NCBI GenBank assembly: GCA_023313575.1
Contig: JAJTTP010000001.1
Location: forward strand, 5,394,001-5,458,000
Direction of reading: 5' to 3'
Origin: Eutypella sp. D-1
Lineage: Eukaryota; Ascomycota; Sordariomycetes; Xylariales; Diatrypaceae
DNA length: 64,000 bases
Numbering within the stretch: position 1 is the stretch's first letter; the number at the start of each line of letters is the position of its first letter. Positions 47,078-60,088 of the stretch are shown in pieces. Position numbers and translations under genes: made by a program. Under the pieces are notes generated by a model, which ran no database searches, was not told the origin of the DNA, and saw only the letters and a list, made by a program, of their open reading frames with translations.

Positions 47078-48802
47078 ATGGTCAGAGAAGCCATCATCGA
47101 GGCTTCTAAGAAGCACGAAATCGATTCCGACAAGGACTACAAATATGGCACCGCTGGTTTCCGCATGAACGCCGACCTCCTCGATGGCGTCACTTTCCGA
47201 GTCGGTCTCCTCTCCGCCCTCCGAAGCCGCAAGCTTAACAGCCAGGCCATTGGCGTCATGATCACCGCGAGCCACAACCCCCCCGTCGACAACGGTGTGA
47301 AGATCGTCGACCCGCTTGGCGACATGCTCGAGCAGGAGTGGGAGACCTTCGCCACGAGGCTCGTCAACGCCCCCACTCACGAGGAGCTCGCCGACACATT
47401 TATCCAACTGGCTGAGTCCCAGAGGATCGACCTGAAGTCGAACGGGAAAGTGATCGGTGGAAGAGATACGAGGCCCTCGGGCATCAAGCTTGTGACCGCC
47501 CTCGCCGACGCCCTCGCCGCTACCAATACTACCTTCCTCGACTACAAGATCCTCACCACCCCTCAGCTGCACTACTTAACGAGAGCGGTCAACACTGAGG
47601 GAACCCCCAAGTCTTACGGCGAGGTCAGCGAGGCCGGATACTACAAGAAGCTCACCGAGGCTTTCTACCGTGCTTTGCGGGGCAGGAGGGTGTCTGGCAA
47701 CCTGTTCGTTGACTGCGCGAATGGCGTGGGTGGTCCAAAGCTCAACGAGCTGCTGAAGCTCCACGATGCTTCCAAGACAGGCCTGGAGGTCAAGGTCTGC
47801 AACGACGACGTTCTCCGCCCCGAGGTCCTCAACTTAGACTGCGGGGCCGACTTCGTCAAGACCAGGCAGAGGGCGCCACCAAGTCCCAAACAAACCCCCG
47901 GTGACCGGTGGTGCTCGCTGGATGGAGATGCCGATCGCCTGATTTACTACTGGATTGATCCCGAGTCCGGCTTTTTCATGTTCGACGGCGACCGCATCGC
48001 CACCCTTGCAGCCTCCTTCATCGCGGACCTCTCCAGGGCCGCCGGCCTAGACGAGCAGCTTCGCATCGGCGTCGTTCAGACCGCCTACGCGAACGGCGCT
48101 AGCACCAAGTACATCGAGCAGCACCTACAACTCCCCGTGGTGTGCACGCCGACAGGCGTCAAGCACCTGCACCACGCGGCGTGCGCGTTCGACATCGGCG
48201 TGTACTTCGAGGCCAACGGGCACGGCACGGTGCTGTTCTCGCAGGACGCGATCCAGACCTTCCGGACCAAGGAGCCGCAGTCGCCCGCGCAGAAGGACGC
48301 TCTCGAGACTCTGGCCGCCCTCGGCGATCTGATCAACCAGACCGTCGGCGACGCCATCTCTGACATGCTCATGGTCGAGGTCATCCTCGCGCATAAGGGC
48401 TGGACCCTCCGCGACTGGGCCATGACCTATCAGGACCTGCCCAACCGCCTCGTGCGCGTCGAGGTCGGCAACAAGGACTACTTCAAGACCACCGACGCCG
48501 AGCGCAAGCTCAGCGAGCCTGTCGGCTGCCAGGACGAGATCGACCAATACGTTAAGAAGTATACTAACGCAAGGTCCTTCGCCCGCGCCAGTGGCACCGA
48601 GAATGCCTGCCGTGTAAGTCAACTCCCCCATGGCCCCCTCTTCATCCTCTGGGCTCTCCTCCCCGCCATGACAGCAACAGCAGGCACTAATTCCGTCCCC
48701 TTTTTCTCGCAACAGGTATACGCGGAAGCGGCGACGCGATCCGAGGCGGACGAGCTAGCCAACAAGGTAGCCGTGATCGTCAAGAAGTACGGAAGCGTTT
48801 GA
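47078..48802 (+). CDS. PCM1: Phosphoacetylglucosamine mutase
   Basis: Interconverts N-acetylglucosamine-6-phosphate and -1-phosphate in the cytosolic route to UDP-GlcNAc, the precursor of chitin, N-glycans and GPI anchors. Exons 47078-48613 and 48716-48802 give 540 residues, the usual length. The start MVREAIIEASKKHEIDSDKD agrees with the family; an upstream in-frame ATG (46997) would add 27 atypical residues. Visible motifs are YGTAGFRMNA near the N-terminus, the phosphoserine loop TASHNPPVDNGVK, the metal loop SLDGDADRLIYY, the sugar-binding FEANGHGTV and the phosphate-binding RASGTENACRVYAEA. The last is formed only when the 102-nt intron (GTAAGT...CAACAG) is removed, which proves the splice although the intron is itself open and in frame. 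AGM1 is the synonym in other species. Confidence 0.95.
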   Translation: MVREAIIEASKKHEIDSDKDYKYGTAGFRMNADLLDGVTFRVGLLSALRSRKLNSQAIGVMITASHNPPVDNGVKIVDPLGDMLEQEWETFATRLVNAPTHEELADTFIQLAESQRIDLKSNGKVIGGRDTRPSGIKLVTALADALAATNTTFLDYKILTTPQLHYLTRAVNTEGTPKSYGEVSEAGYYKKLTEAFYRALRGRRVSGNLFVDCANGVGGPKLNELLKLHDASKTGLEVKVCNDDVLRPEVLNLDCGADFVKTRQRAPPSPKQTPGDRWCSLDGDADRLIYYWIDPESGFFMFDGDRIATLAASFIADLSRAAGLDEQLRIGVVQTAYANGASTKYIEQHLQLPVVCTPTGVKHLHHAACAFDIGVYFEANGHGTVLFSQDAIQTFRTKEPQSPAQKDALETLAALGDLINQTVGDAISDMLMVEVILAHKGWTLRDWAMTYQDLPNRLVRVEVGNKDYFKTTDAERKLSEPVGCQDEIDQYVKKYTNARSFARASGTENACRVSQLPHGPLFILWALLPAMTATAGTNSVPFFSQQVYAEAATRSEADELANKVAVIVKKYGSV

Positions 48803-50514
48803 GAATGGGGAGGAAGATAGTAGGAGTAACAACAGCAGCAGCATTAAAACAAATACAAAAAAAAAATTGGAAAAGCAAAAAGTGAACTGGACTAGCACGA
48901 GGAAATGACGAAAAAAGAGAGACGTGAAGCAAGCGTGGGGCAAAAATCGGAGAGAGAGTGGATGATGATTTAGCACAGCACAGCACAGCACAGAGAGACA
49001 TGACTGACCACACAACGCCATGCCATGCCCGTTACGAAGTGATACGATGACGAAAAATAAAAAATGGAAATCACAAGGGCCGCAGGGGGAGGGGGGAACT
49101 ATGTATGGAAAAAGGAAGGGGTGGGGGGGCGGGGGGCGGGGAAGAAAGGAAGAGTGAAAATAAAAAAAGTATAAACAAAAAAAAGTCATAACCATGCCAG
49201 AATGACGGCGCTGAACTGACCGGGAAACGAAATTATGAAAAAAAAAAAAAGAAAAAAAAAAAAGGACGGAGAACGAGCAGAGAGCAGAGCACATTGCCCA
49301 TATACATCTATCCACCCAGCCAACCCCGATCTCCGTGTCCCCTGTTCCTGTGTAAGGTCCGCCAGCTGGAGATAAAAGGCAGGAAGGAGGGCAGTGCATG
49401 GGGGTCCGGGGGTGTAAAGAAGGAAAGCAAGAAAAGAAGAAGAAGAAGAAGAAAAAAAGAAACGGGGGCGTGATTGTGCGGGCGGAGAGGATATACGTAG
49501 GGAGGGGGGCCGGGGTTAAAACGAGTTACGGGATCTGTGTTATGCTTATGTGTGCGTGTGCAGGATACCAAAAAGGGGATGTGCGGTGCGAGCTTCTTCT
49601 GAAGAGATGAAAGGTAGGAAAATACGAAACGCCCGAATAATAGAAAAAATATAAAACAAGCGTCTCATCATCATATATAAAACTCTACATTGAGTATCCC
49701 TCTCTCCTCCCCCTTCCTTTCCCCAATGGGTGAGGGCCCCGACCTGCCAGCCGGTTTATGTGTTCCCCGTGAATAGTGAATAGTTTAAGTATATGATTCA
49801 GCCCATACCGGAGAAACCTTCACATCATCAATCAATCAATCAAGAAACAAAATCCCGAAAGTCAAGACAGGGTGCAATGTAAATGCCCATACGCACGCGA
49901 AGGCAAAGAAAAAAAAGTCTATTAAGGGTCCCTCTTTGCCATTTCTCCGCTCCAGCGCACTGGTACGCCGCAAACTCCTCCGCTGCCGCAGCAAGGAAGC
50001 GATATGTATACTTACTGGTTTGTTGTCCATCATCAACCTCTAGATTTGGATTTAGAAAAATGGGGGGAACACCTGTCCCCGTGGTATCTCTCAAGAGGGA
50101 CGTGTTTGTGTGTGTGTGATTTCATCGTAGATATTCATCCGGAGTCATTAAACCGACCGACCGACCGACCGACTATGCCTCCCACCCTAAAACTGATATA
50201 AGTAGGGTAGCCCGACGAATGCACCTAGATTGCCCTCCACTTCAGCTCCTGCCCGCTACTTCCGCCTCCCGGATGCGATGAAGCCTGTTGGTATTGAGCC
50301 TGGTTTAGAATCCACCTTTTTGAGTCTCTAACGCCTCTGCGCCGGTGAGCCCACTATGCATGTTATCCACCCTCCCCTCCGGTCTTTGTTGTCCAGATGC
50401 TGCGCCATCAGAGACCTATTCTGATCCGCCCCTCCACATAGGGAGTGTGGACAGCCGGCCGAAATACAGATGGCGGCGAGGGTGTCTACGCTTCCTGGCT
50501 GAAGGAACAGCCCC
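48803..50514. other. Intergenic/3' UTR region rich in simple repeats
   Basis: No gene supported. The + strand is purine-rich and low-complexity: CAGCA repeats at 48972-48993, an A-tract at about 49238-49264, GAA/GA repeats at about 49434-49462, an AATC repeat near 49829-49846 and a CCGA tandem at 50153-50173. Long apparent open frames on the minus strand here are artefacts of homopurine composition (Phe/Leu/Ser runs). Confidence 0.6.
50153..50173. repeat. (CCGA)5 microsatellite
   Basis: Five perfect tandem copies of CCGA, in the 3' flank of the arginine methyltransferase gene. Confidence 0.85.
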
Positions 50515-52007
<1,493 letters not shown>

Positions 52008-53159
52008 GATTTCTTTTTTTTCTGAAAAGGTGGCAAGTGACGGCGACAGTGTCGGTGAAGATGGTGGTGGTTAGGTAGGTAGGTAGGTAGATTAACGGTA
52101 ACTAAGTTGATGGGTGTCTTTTAATGCCCAGGTGGGTTAAAAAGTGAAGCCTAATGCGGTAGGAAAAGGAGGGAGGGAAGGAACTAAGAAGGGAAGATAA
52201 AATCTTCAGGATGTCGATAAGTCGATAGTGACCTCGGGAACATGCCTTAGGTACGTAAGGTAGGTAGGTAGACAGATAGGTACCCTAAGATAACAAGCGC
52301 CCAGTCTCGAAAAGGTTAAAACGTGTAAAGTAAGTGCGATACTGCAACCCAGATTGTGACCGGCAAGTGTGTCTCTCTCTGGATTCTGAATTAAGCAAAC
52401 CCTTCTTCCTTCCTGTCAAGTTTTGTTTCCCTTAGCTCAATCAACGTTTTTTTCTTTTTCTTTTTTTTCTTCTAGGGCGGCATGGCGGGGCAGACAAGCT
52501 CCAGCTAATAGGTCATGGTGGGCGGCTTGGACTCACCCCACGTAGGCTAACTACACTGAGTCTAGTCGCGTTGCTCGATAGACCCTTAACAATATTCTTG
52601 TTTTTTTCTTATCTGCATTTTGTTTACATACCTGCACCACACCTGGTTTTCAGTTCAACTGCTTCCAATAGCTTGAAATACGGCATCCTTTTAACTCTCA
52701 AAAATCGTGCACACTGTACGCAAAATAGTGCTCCTTTTTTTTTCTTTTTTGTTCCTTTTTACTGGAGGCATAACCCCTACTATCTGCTGCCCCATGTAAC
52801 CGCGCCAAGGTCCGGAACGGGAAGGGGGGGTCGTCGGCGGGCGGCAGGATGAGAGAGATCTTAAGGGGGGCCAGCCAAACAGTCAAAAGTAAATTTAGCT
52901 CTCCATGAAAAGTCGCATATAATTCAGGCCAGGAACTTTTTATAACCTTGTCACCGTAGTATATAATTATATCGACGCAGTATTTCCGTGCGTCAAAGAA
53001 GTGAACATATTACGTTGCAATCCCGCTTTTCGACACCACTGCCCCCCTTTTCCCTTAAATAGTCCCCTCTGGAATCCCTACGAGGTGACGCACAGTCTCG
53101 CAACAAGAAAAACCCTAGAATCCGCGATCGTCCCTGCCCTCTTCCTTCATCCGCTCTAT
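52008..53159. other. Intergenic between PRMT1 and PhoD genes
   Basis: Contains an (AGGT)n tract at 52073-52090, more GGTAGGTAG motifs at 52258-52285 and T-rich runs at about 52446-52476 and 52733-52765. No coding sequence supported. Confidence 0.6.
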
Positions 53160-55769
53160 TTAATGCTTCGCGGACGTGTTGAGGTACATGACATCGAAGC
53201 CCACAACATCCCAAGCACCGGTGTTCGTATCGACGGAGAGGTTCGAAGGGCGGGTATCGCCGAATTTCAGATGGCCCGCCTCGACAGCGCCGCCGGCGAC
53301 GGGGCGTCGGAGACGGTTGTCGCCGGCGCGGACGGTGAAGTTAGCGAGGGGCAGCTCCCAGGACTGCCGATGCGCCACGGTCGGCGACCCGTAGTACCGG
53401 GCGTCGAGGTGGTCTGCGCGCGCCGACACCACGAAGTACCCCCGGTAGTACCCGTCGTTCCACTGCAGCGCCGTCGCGTTGCCCACCCGGTCCTGCGCCT
53501 GCTGTCGCGCGTACGCAAGCGTGCCCTTTACTCCCGTCGAACTCACCGCCGTGCCCGCTAGCTCCACGCCGACCGCGCCCTCGCCGGTTTTGGGGTCGTA
53601 GGGGTGCTCCCCTACCCACGCCAGATCCGACACCTGGTGCGCCGCCCCGCCGGGGCATAGTTAGCTAGGTTCTTTGTGTTCTGCTAAACCTCGTTTTTTT
53701 CGATAGTAAGAGGGTGTGAGGGGGGATGACGAACCCAGTTCTGATGGCTGTCTCCCGACAAGAAGACATTATTGTTGATATGGTTGTCGTAGAGGTGCTT
53801 GAGGGTCCTATTCCGGTTGGCGACGTAGCCCTGGGATCAAGTGTCAGGCATCTTCAAGAGAACTAAACACCTCACGAGAAAAGAGCCACTCCATAGACTA
53901 GCTGGATGGAGAGGATGGGGGACTCACGTTCCAGTTATCGCCGCTCTCGCCGGAGGCCTCGATGATATGCGAGAAGACGATCTGGTTCCCGACGACGCGC
54001 CACGTAGCGCCCCGCTGCGCCGACTTGCTCAGCTGGTTGTAGAACCAGTTCTCCTGGTGCGAGCCCATGAGCGTGCGGCCCGCGTCGTCTCTGATGTCCG
54101 CGATGTAATCGTCGTTCCAGCCTTTGATGGGGAGGGAGAGGGGATCTTAGCATGTCGTGCTCTTATGGCTATCGAAAGAAAGAAAAGGGGGTGGGTGTGG
54201 CAGCTTACCCAGACTAGTGATGCTGCGGTCGTAGTTGCGCGTGTCGACAATGATCAGGTCCATCAGCTTACCCAGCTGGAACGACCTCCACACGCGGAGG
54301 TTGTCGTCCAGATCGACCTGCCGGATGGGCATCCACTCGAAGTACGCCCGCACGGCGTTCATCTTCCGCTGGTCGACGCTGATCGAAGGGCCGTCGTTGC
54401 GGAAAGACTCCTCCGTGTTGTTGAGGTTAGAGAATCCGTCGCGGTACCCGTTGTTCGCGATCTCTGTTGTGCGAATGGCGTCAGCGAGAAAAGAACAGAC
54501 TCCTCCCCGTAAATACACGCCTCTCGAAGATGTTTCACGAACCATGATCGTCCCAGGTGGTGATCCAGGGGAAGTTCTGCGAGAGCAGCTGCAGGTCGGG
54601 GTCCGTCCGGTACTACACATATAGAGATCAGAGACAATTCGTCTCCTTGGAAATAAGGCGTTATGGGAACGTAACAAACTTACCTGGCCATGACGGGTCC
54701 TGTAGTCCCACAGACTAAAGATCTCCGCCGCGGGCTTCGAGGCGCGCTCGCCCCCGGCCTTGCTCTCGTAAATCCAGTCACCGAGGTGAACCTGATCACC
54801 AGCGTAAGCCACGACACCGTCACAATTGCACCGTAAAAGCCCCAAAGCTGTCGGGCCGACCAGTTGCTACACGGGAGGGACTGGCACTCACGGCGTAGTC
54901 GTGCTCGTCCTTGCGGGCAGCATTTCCATAGGCGTTGAAGTAGCCATTGGCTGCAGTCGCGGTGCAGTGTACGCGCGCAAGTCAGTCACACGTGTCTCGA
55001 CTAGGGATGCGAAGATACTCACGGTAGTTGCTGCAGGAGAAGACGGCGAGGCTGATCTCAGACACGTCGTCGTCCGCCGTAGGCGCCGTCTTGGTGCGCC
55101 CGACGGGGCTCGCGGTCTCGGTGCCGCAGATCTTGAACTGGTAGTTGTACGTCGTGAACGGCTTAAGACCAGTCGCCTCGACCTGCAAAGACAGACATGA
55201 GCGGTATGTTAGATTGGACTAGCGGTCTCCCATCGGGACGTCAAGAACTTGGAACTCGCCTTAACGGTGTAATCGATATCACTCGTGGTGAACGCCTGAC
55301 CCCTGGACACAACCTTCCTATTACCCTCCTTGACCACCTTGTCCCCGTGATGCTCGAAAACGCTCCACTCGAGACAGATGGGGTGCGGGTCCGCCTTGAC
55401 GTAGGTCTCGGTGTCGTGGTTGTACAGCGGCACGGTGCCCTCGACGGTGACGTTGCTGCGGTCCGACTCCTCGCTCGGCGCCGCCCGCGTCCACAGGATC
55501 ACGCTGTCCGGGTAAGGGTCACCCGATGCGACGCCGTGCGTGAAGTTCAGCGCGGGTCCCTTTGCGGGATACGAGCCGTCGGCGTCGGCGGCGCGCTTCA
55601 GGATCTCGGCGCTGCGGCGGGTCACGTGCGGCACGTCGATCCCCAGGTTCACATGCGCGTCCCGGCGGGACGGGCTGTGGTAGTTCAGGTTGCCGCGGAA
55701 GTCGGAGGCCAAGGCGGTAGAGGCGGCCGCCGCCGCGAGGGAGAGGACGATCGCCGCGTTGTTGCGCAT
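53160..55769 (-). CDS. PhoD-type alkaline phosphatase/phosphodiesterase, secreted, nine exons
   Basis: Secreted metallophosphoesterase of the PhoD family. Exons, minus strand: 55769-55260, 55182-55023, 54950-54892, 54791-54684, 54612-54543, 54463-54209, 54121-53928, 53830-53735 and 53633-53160. The sum is 1926 nt, 641 residues, all phases continuous. The N-terminus (MRNNAAIVLSLAAAAASTALA) is a classic signal peptide. The PhoD N-terminal domain (GVASGDPYPDSVILWTR, about 80-100) is followed by the fibronectin-like part (VEATGLKPFTTYNYQF). The metallophosphatase core shows FSCSNYPNGYFNAYG, DYAVHLGDWIYE, FPWITTWDDHE-ANNGYRDG, LIIVDTRNYDR, QIVFSHI and FLSGDSHQNWVSDLAW, which hold the usual Asp/Asn/His metal ligands. 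Intron 1 uses a GC donor (AAG|GCGAGT); the GT alternative would shift frame. Likely role is phosphate scavenging outside the cell. Confidence 0.93.
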
Positions 55770-56595
55770 CGTCGTACCGTCTGTTACCGGGGAGGGTTGG
55801 TTAGGCCAGGAAGAAAAACGAATGAATTGTCCCAAGTAAACGAGCTGCACTACACGAGTCAATGTGTCACACGAGTGGAAGGAAGTTGGCTGCAGATCTC
55901 GGGAATCCCGGAGGCATGTAGATCTCTCTTTATATTGTGCTATGCTATGCCTGCCTCCTCAGCTGAAACTTGACGGGATCTCCCATTCTCACCCGAGTCT
56001 GCTCCGACTCAACGTGGTGGGTGCGCCACACCATCAGAAATCACGCATGTCGTCGGCGGGTGTGCCGACACGTGCCATTTGCGATAATAATACGGACAGC
56101 ACCAGATATACAGCGAGGGAAGTCATTATCGTGTCGCAGCGTCGCAATCCTCAAGGAATATATGCCGTGATTAACATGCAGATCACCGCGTGAGACCTTC
56201 ATCGGCGTAAGGCGGAACGTGGGTAATAGCTTGGCTCGGATTGGCTGAAGAAGGCCGCCGGCCGCTGTGCGGATCTCTTAAACCGCGTATTGCGTAGAAT
56301 TAGCGCCGTTCGGGGTAAAATGCTCCGCACGACGCCGGTACGGCGTTCGCGTTTTAGCGAGCACATTGGGGACATGTTGGGGAAATAATTCCGTCTCAGC
56401 TGCGGCCTAAAGCCGTGTAATCGCGTCCTGCTAACCAGGGCTTCCCCATGGTTCCCATCTCGTCAGGTACCCGGACCGACAGCACGTGGTGGTTGCAGAG
56501 CAGCACAATGGTACAGGATATTTCAAAGCAATTAGCATCATTGGCTCTGCTATTGCTGAACCACGCCTGGCGGATTTAACTCGGGCGGTCCACTC
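55770..56595. other. Intergenic upstream of the PhoD gene
   Basis: About 0.8 kb between the PhoD start and the stop of the family X polymerase, both on the minus strand. No gene recognised; should contain the PhoD promoter and the polymerase 3' UTR. Confidence 0.55.
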
Positions 56596-58908
56596 TTAGC
56601 ACCATCGCTCGTGTGGTTCCCGCCACTTCACGCCTAGCAGCTCGAATATCTTCTTTTCGTCTCGGCCTTCGAGGAAATCGCCTTCATTCAATTTTATCCT
56701 GCCAGGACCCCGTTGAACGTTGTCGTAAAGCCCCCGTTGGTTTAAGTTCATCCCCTTCTTGGAGGCCAGAAGCCTCATACTACGGTTGAAGATATCGTTG
56801 CCTGTGAAGTATAACAGAGCAGCGCCGAGCTGACTTTCAGGGACAAGTAGAAGATCGATACGGCGCCAAACAGGGCGGTACTGCCCCTTGTCGTCGGGCA
56901 AAGCTTTCTCTGGCAGGACGCAACAGCCGTGCCATTTGCTGCCGTCGTCTTGCCCGGTTTTGTTCGAGAATGTGGCTAGCGAGACAGTGAGAAACCCACT
57001 ATCGAATAGGCATTTGATAAGGGCCCTCAAGAAGGGTAGTAAATCCTGAGTCGTCTTGGTTCCTTTCTTGGTGACGATCAGATCGATGTCCCCTGTGGTG
57101 TCGGACCCACGCCGATAGCTCCCGCCAATAATGAACTTCACGGAAGGGTCAATACCCATCGCTGCGTCTCTCACTACAGTTGCGAGAGCCTCCACTTCCC
57201 AGCGAGGGATCCTTTGGTTTAGATCATCGTAGTGTTCTATCCCAATTCTCTGGGACGGCGTGAGCTTAACCTTCTCCTTAAGGTCCTCGAGTGTACGGTG
57301 ACCTTGGTGGACCCATTTGATCGCCTTGTTGATGCCAACGCCATATATCTTCAAGAACACTTGTATGATCTTGTCCTCCGGACGTTGCTCTGCGTACTCG
57401 AGCTTTTCCAGTCGATCCCTAGTGACGATTTCTTCGATCTTGTCTGCGAGCGACCGACCAATATTTCGCAGCTTGATCGCCTCCTCTGCCGTCGTAATTT
57501 TCTTGTTCTGTTGGCGCAGAGTAGTGACTCCCTTACGGTAGCTTAGTGCACGGAAATGATCCCGTCCCTCGTATTGATCTGCCATCTTTTGAAGAAGCTC
57601 AATAGTCCGAGCGTTAGGGTTATCAGTTGTGCCTCCTTTGGGCCCGCCTGTCATGCAGGCAAAGTTACTCTGCCAAGATGCTTCCGCCTGGATTGGCTGT
57701 TTCCGCCCCTCAACCTTTCGCTTCTTCTTCTTCGACCTCTCGTCGTCGGAAGTCTCGGACACTGTATCATCAATGCCACCGTCTGTGGAGTCATGATCAT
57801 ACAACTCCTCATCTTCCTCTTCAAGAGATATACTAAGATACATGGGGTCAGCCTGAACGAGACCGATAAATTGCGATAGTTCATCATCTGCAGAAGTAGT
57901 TAGGGCTGTCCCTTTTGGGAGTGGTGATTCTGCATCACAACCATCTGGCTCCTCCTCGCTCGACGCATCGCCAGAGGATCTATCTTGGTCGGTTCCCGGA
58001 AAACTACGCTTTTTACCCTTCACCGGTAGTGAGGTGTTCGAAGGTAGGGACGACGGTATGGTTTCATCCGCAGCATCGATTTCCTTTGGGGCCTCTGGAG
58101 CCCTAAGATTCCGGACATATTTCTCTTGGTTGGGATCTAACAAGACCCGAAGCTCACTACAGTCGGGAGGGTATGTTCCATTCACGATGATTTTAGACGA
58201 CGCGTCTGCATCAGACCGTAGAACAGGCTCGATGTCTCTGTAGGTGAGACTCTGATCGACGATGATATGGGTCGCCTCCTGGAGAGTTCTCACCCACGTA
58301 GCACCGCGCTCTTGTGCCTTGGGAATTTGAGCCTTGCGGATCCCTCTATTGTCGTTAGGGATGTAGTAGAATCGAAATCCCTTGAATATCTGTTGGTTCT
58401 CTGGTAATAGCTTCAATCCCGCCTGTTTCTTGCTCGTCTTCCGCTTTGAAGTGGAAGCAGGAGGTGTTTCCTGTATGGATGGTTGGCGAGTTGTGCGAGA
58501 CTGCAGCATGGGATGCAGAAAGGCAGGTACTGATTGGTCATTTGGCCGCATAGTATCGGGGACGACTTCTTCGTTTACACCAGACACCCTGCCTCTCTTC
58601 TTGGCCTTTGTCTTTTGCGGAGTGCTCATATTGCGTGGGGTAACCTTGATAATTACTAGATCACCGTCGACATTACCGGATTGGGAGCTGGATGGTTGTT
58701 CTGATGCTGTACGCGGGTTTCCTGCGCAATGGAGTGCAGAAGGCGAAGATTGACCTAAAACTTGGGTAGAGGCGGCAAGATAGTATGATTTACATTTGTC
58801 TCTATGAGCTTGCTCCTCAGGGTCGAATGTGTTGTCCTGATCATCTTCGTTCCGCATCGCGCTGAGGCATTGGAAGAAGGCAACCTTGTCCGCTAGGGGC
58901 GGCTCCAT
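56596..58908 (-). CDS. Family X DNA polymerase (lambda/mu/Pol4-like) with BRCT domain
   Basis: Gap-filling polymerase for non-homologous end joining and base-excision repair in the nucleus. Single exon, 770 residues. The start MEPPLADKVAFFQCLSAMRN is the first ATG. Order: a low-complexity basic N-terminus; a BRCT domain (about 165-265, FKGFRFYYIPNDNRGIRKAQ ... ATWVRTLQEATHIIV); an acidic/Ser linker with KKKKRKVEGRK (NLS-like). Then the Pol X core: 8-kDa HhH region (YEGRDHFRALSYRKGVTTLR, about 440-500), fingers with FLKIYGVGINKAIKW, palm with the catalytic GGSYRRGSDTTGDIDLIVT (two Asp) and RRIDLLLVPE (third Asp), and thumb ending RLLASKKGMNLNQRGLY and a YNVQR-like C-terminus. Long linkers make it larger than human Pol lambda (575), as is common in filamentous fungi. 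Yeast counterpart is POL4. Confidence 0.94.
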   Translation of the reverse strand: MEPPLADKVAFFQCLSAMRNEDDQDNTFDPEEQAHRDKCKSYYLAASTQVLGQSSPSALHCAGNPRTASEQPSSSQSGNVDGDLVIIKVTPRNMSTPQKTKAKKRGRVSGVNEEVVPDTMRPNDQSVPAFLHPMLQSRTTRQPSIQETPPASTSKRKTSKKQAGLKLLPENQQIFKGFRFYYIPNDNRGIRKAQIPKAQERGATWVRTLQEATHIIVDQSLTYRDIEPVLRSDADASSKIIVNGTYPPDCSELRVLLDPNQEKYVRNLRAPEAPKEIDAADETIPSSLPSNTSLPVKGKKRSFPGTDQDRSSGDASSEEEPDGCDAESPLPKGTALTTSADDELSQFIGLVQADPMYLSISLEEEDEELYDHDSTDGGIDDTVSETSDDERSKKKKRKVEGRKQPIQAEASWQSNFACMTGGPKGGTTDNPNARTIELLQKMADQYEGRDHFRALSYRKGVTTLRQQNKKITTAEEAIKLRNIGRSLADKIEEIVTRDRLEKLEYAEQRPEDKIIQVFLKIYGVGINKAIKWVHQGHRTLEDLKEKVKLTPSQRIGIEHYDDLNQRIPRWEVEALATVVRDAAMGIDPSVKFIIGGSYRRGSDTTGDIDLIVTKKGTKTTQDLLPFLRALIKCLFDSGFLTVSLATFSNKTGQDDGSKWHGCCVLPEKALPDDKGQYRPVWRRIDLLLVPESQLGAALLYFTGNDIFNRSMRLLASKKGMNLNQRGLYDNVQRGPGRIKLNEGDFLEGRDEKKIFELLGVKWREPHERWC

Positions 58909-59848
58909 TGGTAGAACATGTAGACCTAGTAAGAATACAGGGTGACAGTTTAGGGTCTGATGAGAACCGCAGAAGATACATTTTATGACAAGGAGAAAGA
59001 TTAAAGATGAGAAGGTTAGAAACTCTACCTACTGTACATCAGGTACTCAGCTTCTAAGTCGTACTTCAGAACAGGCAACAACAGCCCCCTTGTTGCACGA
59101 TTAGGCTATTATGGATGTGTCTGTCCGGAAAGCGGATTGGTGTGGAGTTATACGTTGGTAGTAGCATACTTCGTACTCTGTACACCTAAGTAAATCATAT
59201 GGAACCCCACTAATTTTACTCTCTACCGTAGGCATGTACTGTACTGTACGCCTTAAGCATGCTTTTAAATCTTGTTACGTCATGCACTAATATAGCCCGG
59301 CCATACCTAATCACATACCTACTATATCCCAGCTGAAGTTGCCTGGCTTCGAATTTAATAAGCAAGGGGGTTTAACTTTCAACAATTAATTGGCATGTAA
59401 GTGTGCTCTTGACCCAGCGCGGAGCTTAGGTGCCTACAGAGAAACAATTATTGATCAGGCAGTCAGGCAGGGTTCGTCACGATACGGAACCTAGCCCTTT
59501 TATCTCAAGGTAAGGACATTTAACATATAGTGGATCAGGAGGCGAGGATATCTCCGTACATACACGGGAAGGGGAATCCGCCCTCTGATTTCCGTCCCAG
59601 GACTCCGCAGATGCCGCGATGCACGGAAATTGGTTCTACAGCGCAGCGCAAAGTTCTTTCCTGGCACCCCTTCTAAGTTGAGCATCGTCTGGTCTCCTAG
59701 CCACCTTTGCGGCAAGTGCGTGTGTCTATCATACATGTGTCCAGGCCTCTCATGGCGCCCGCCGTCTGCGCCCAGCTGCCCGAGAAGAGTTTGACCCCTT
59801 ACATGTACACGCTCTTGGACGTGGGGCTGAAGTGTCCCACGAAAGTCT
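58909..59848. other. Intergenic, no supported gene
   Basis: Upstream DNA of the polymerase gene, AT-richer around 59150-59400. Nothing recognisable was found on either strand. Confidence 0.5.
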
Positions 59849-60088
59849 CTAGCTCCCTAACGTGGACTGCCGGGCCGCCTGAGCTTCAAGATGGGAGTAG
59901 ACGAAAGACATGTTCTCCGGCGCATCGATGTACATCTCCTCGGAAAACGGTGTGTCTAGCACGGCGGCCTGGAACTCGACCTGCGGGTCGAAGCTTCGCG
60001 GCACGAAGTAGTGCCGGAGGATGCGCGAGTCGTACCGGAACACCTGGAGACGCTGCGTCGCGGGCCTTCGCGTCGTGGCGGTCCGCAC
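59849..60088 (-). pseudogene. Coding fragment of unknown family (partial or broken gene)
   Basis: A 79-codon minus-strand frame with strong GC-ending codon bias (TAC GAC TCG CGC ATC CTC). It reads LQVFRYDSRILRHYFVPRSF, then DPQVEFQAAVLDTPFSEEMY and IDAPENMSFVYSHLEAQ. The bias says it is or was protein-coding. It has no ATG of its own (it opens at GTG), and the region upstream in another frame (MGFAPSSADRHDAKAR, from about 60119) is also biased, which suggests a frameshift or an unrecognised intron. Downstream the frame stops after STLGS, while another frame continues briefly (ETFVGHFSPTSKSVYM). I do not recognise the family. It lies between two divergent genes. It could be the end of a small real gene. 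Confidence 0.4.

Noticed and set aside
47021..47572. Antisense frames over the mutase gene (183 and 195 codons)
   Set aside because: Mirror effect of strong third-position GC bias in the real gene.
48755..49399. Long minus-strand frame rich in Phe/Leu/Ser (214 codons)
   Set aside because: It is antisense of homopurine simple repeats in the 3' region of the mutase gene, with no motif and no sensible codon use.
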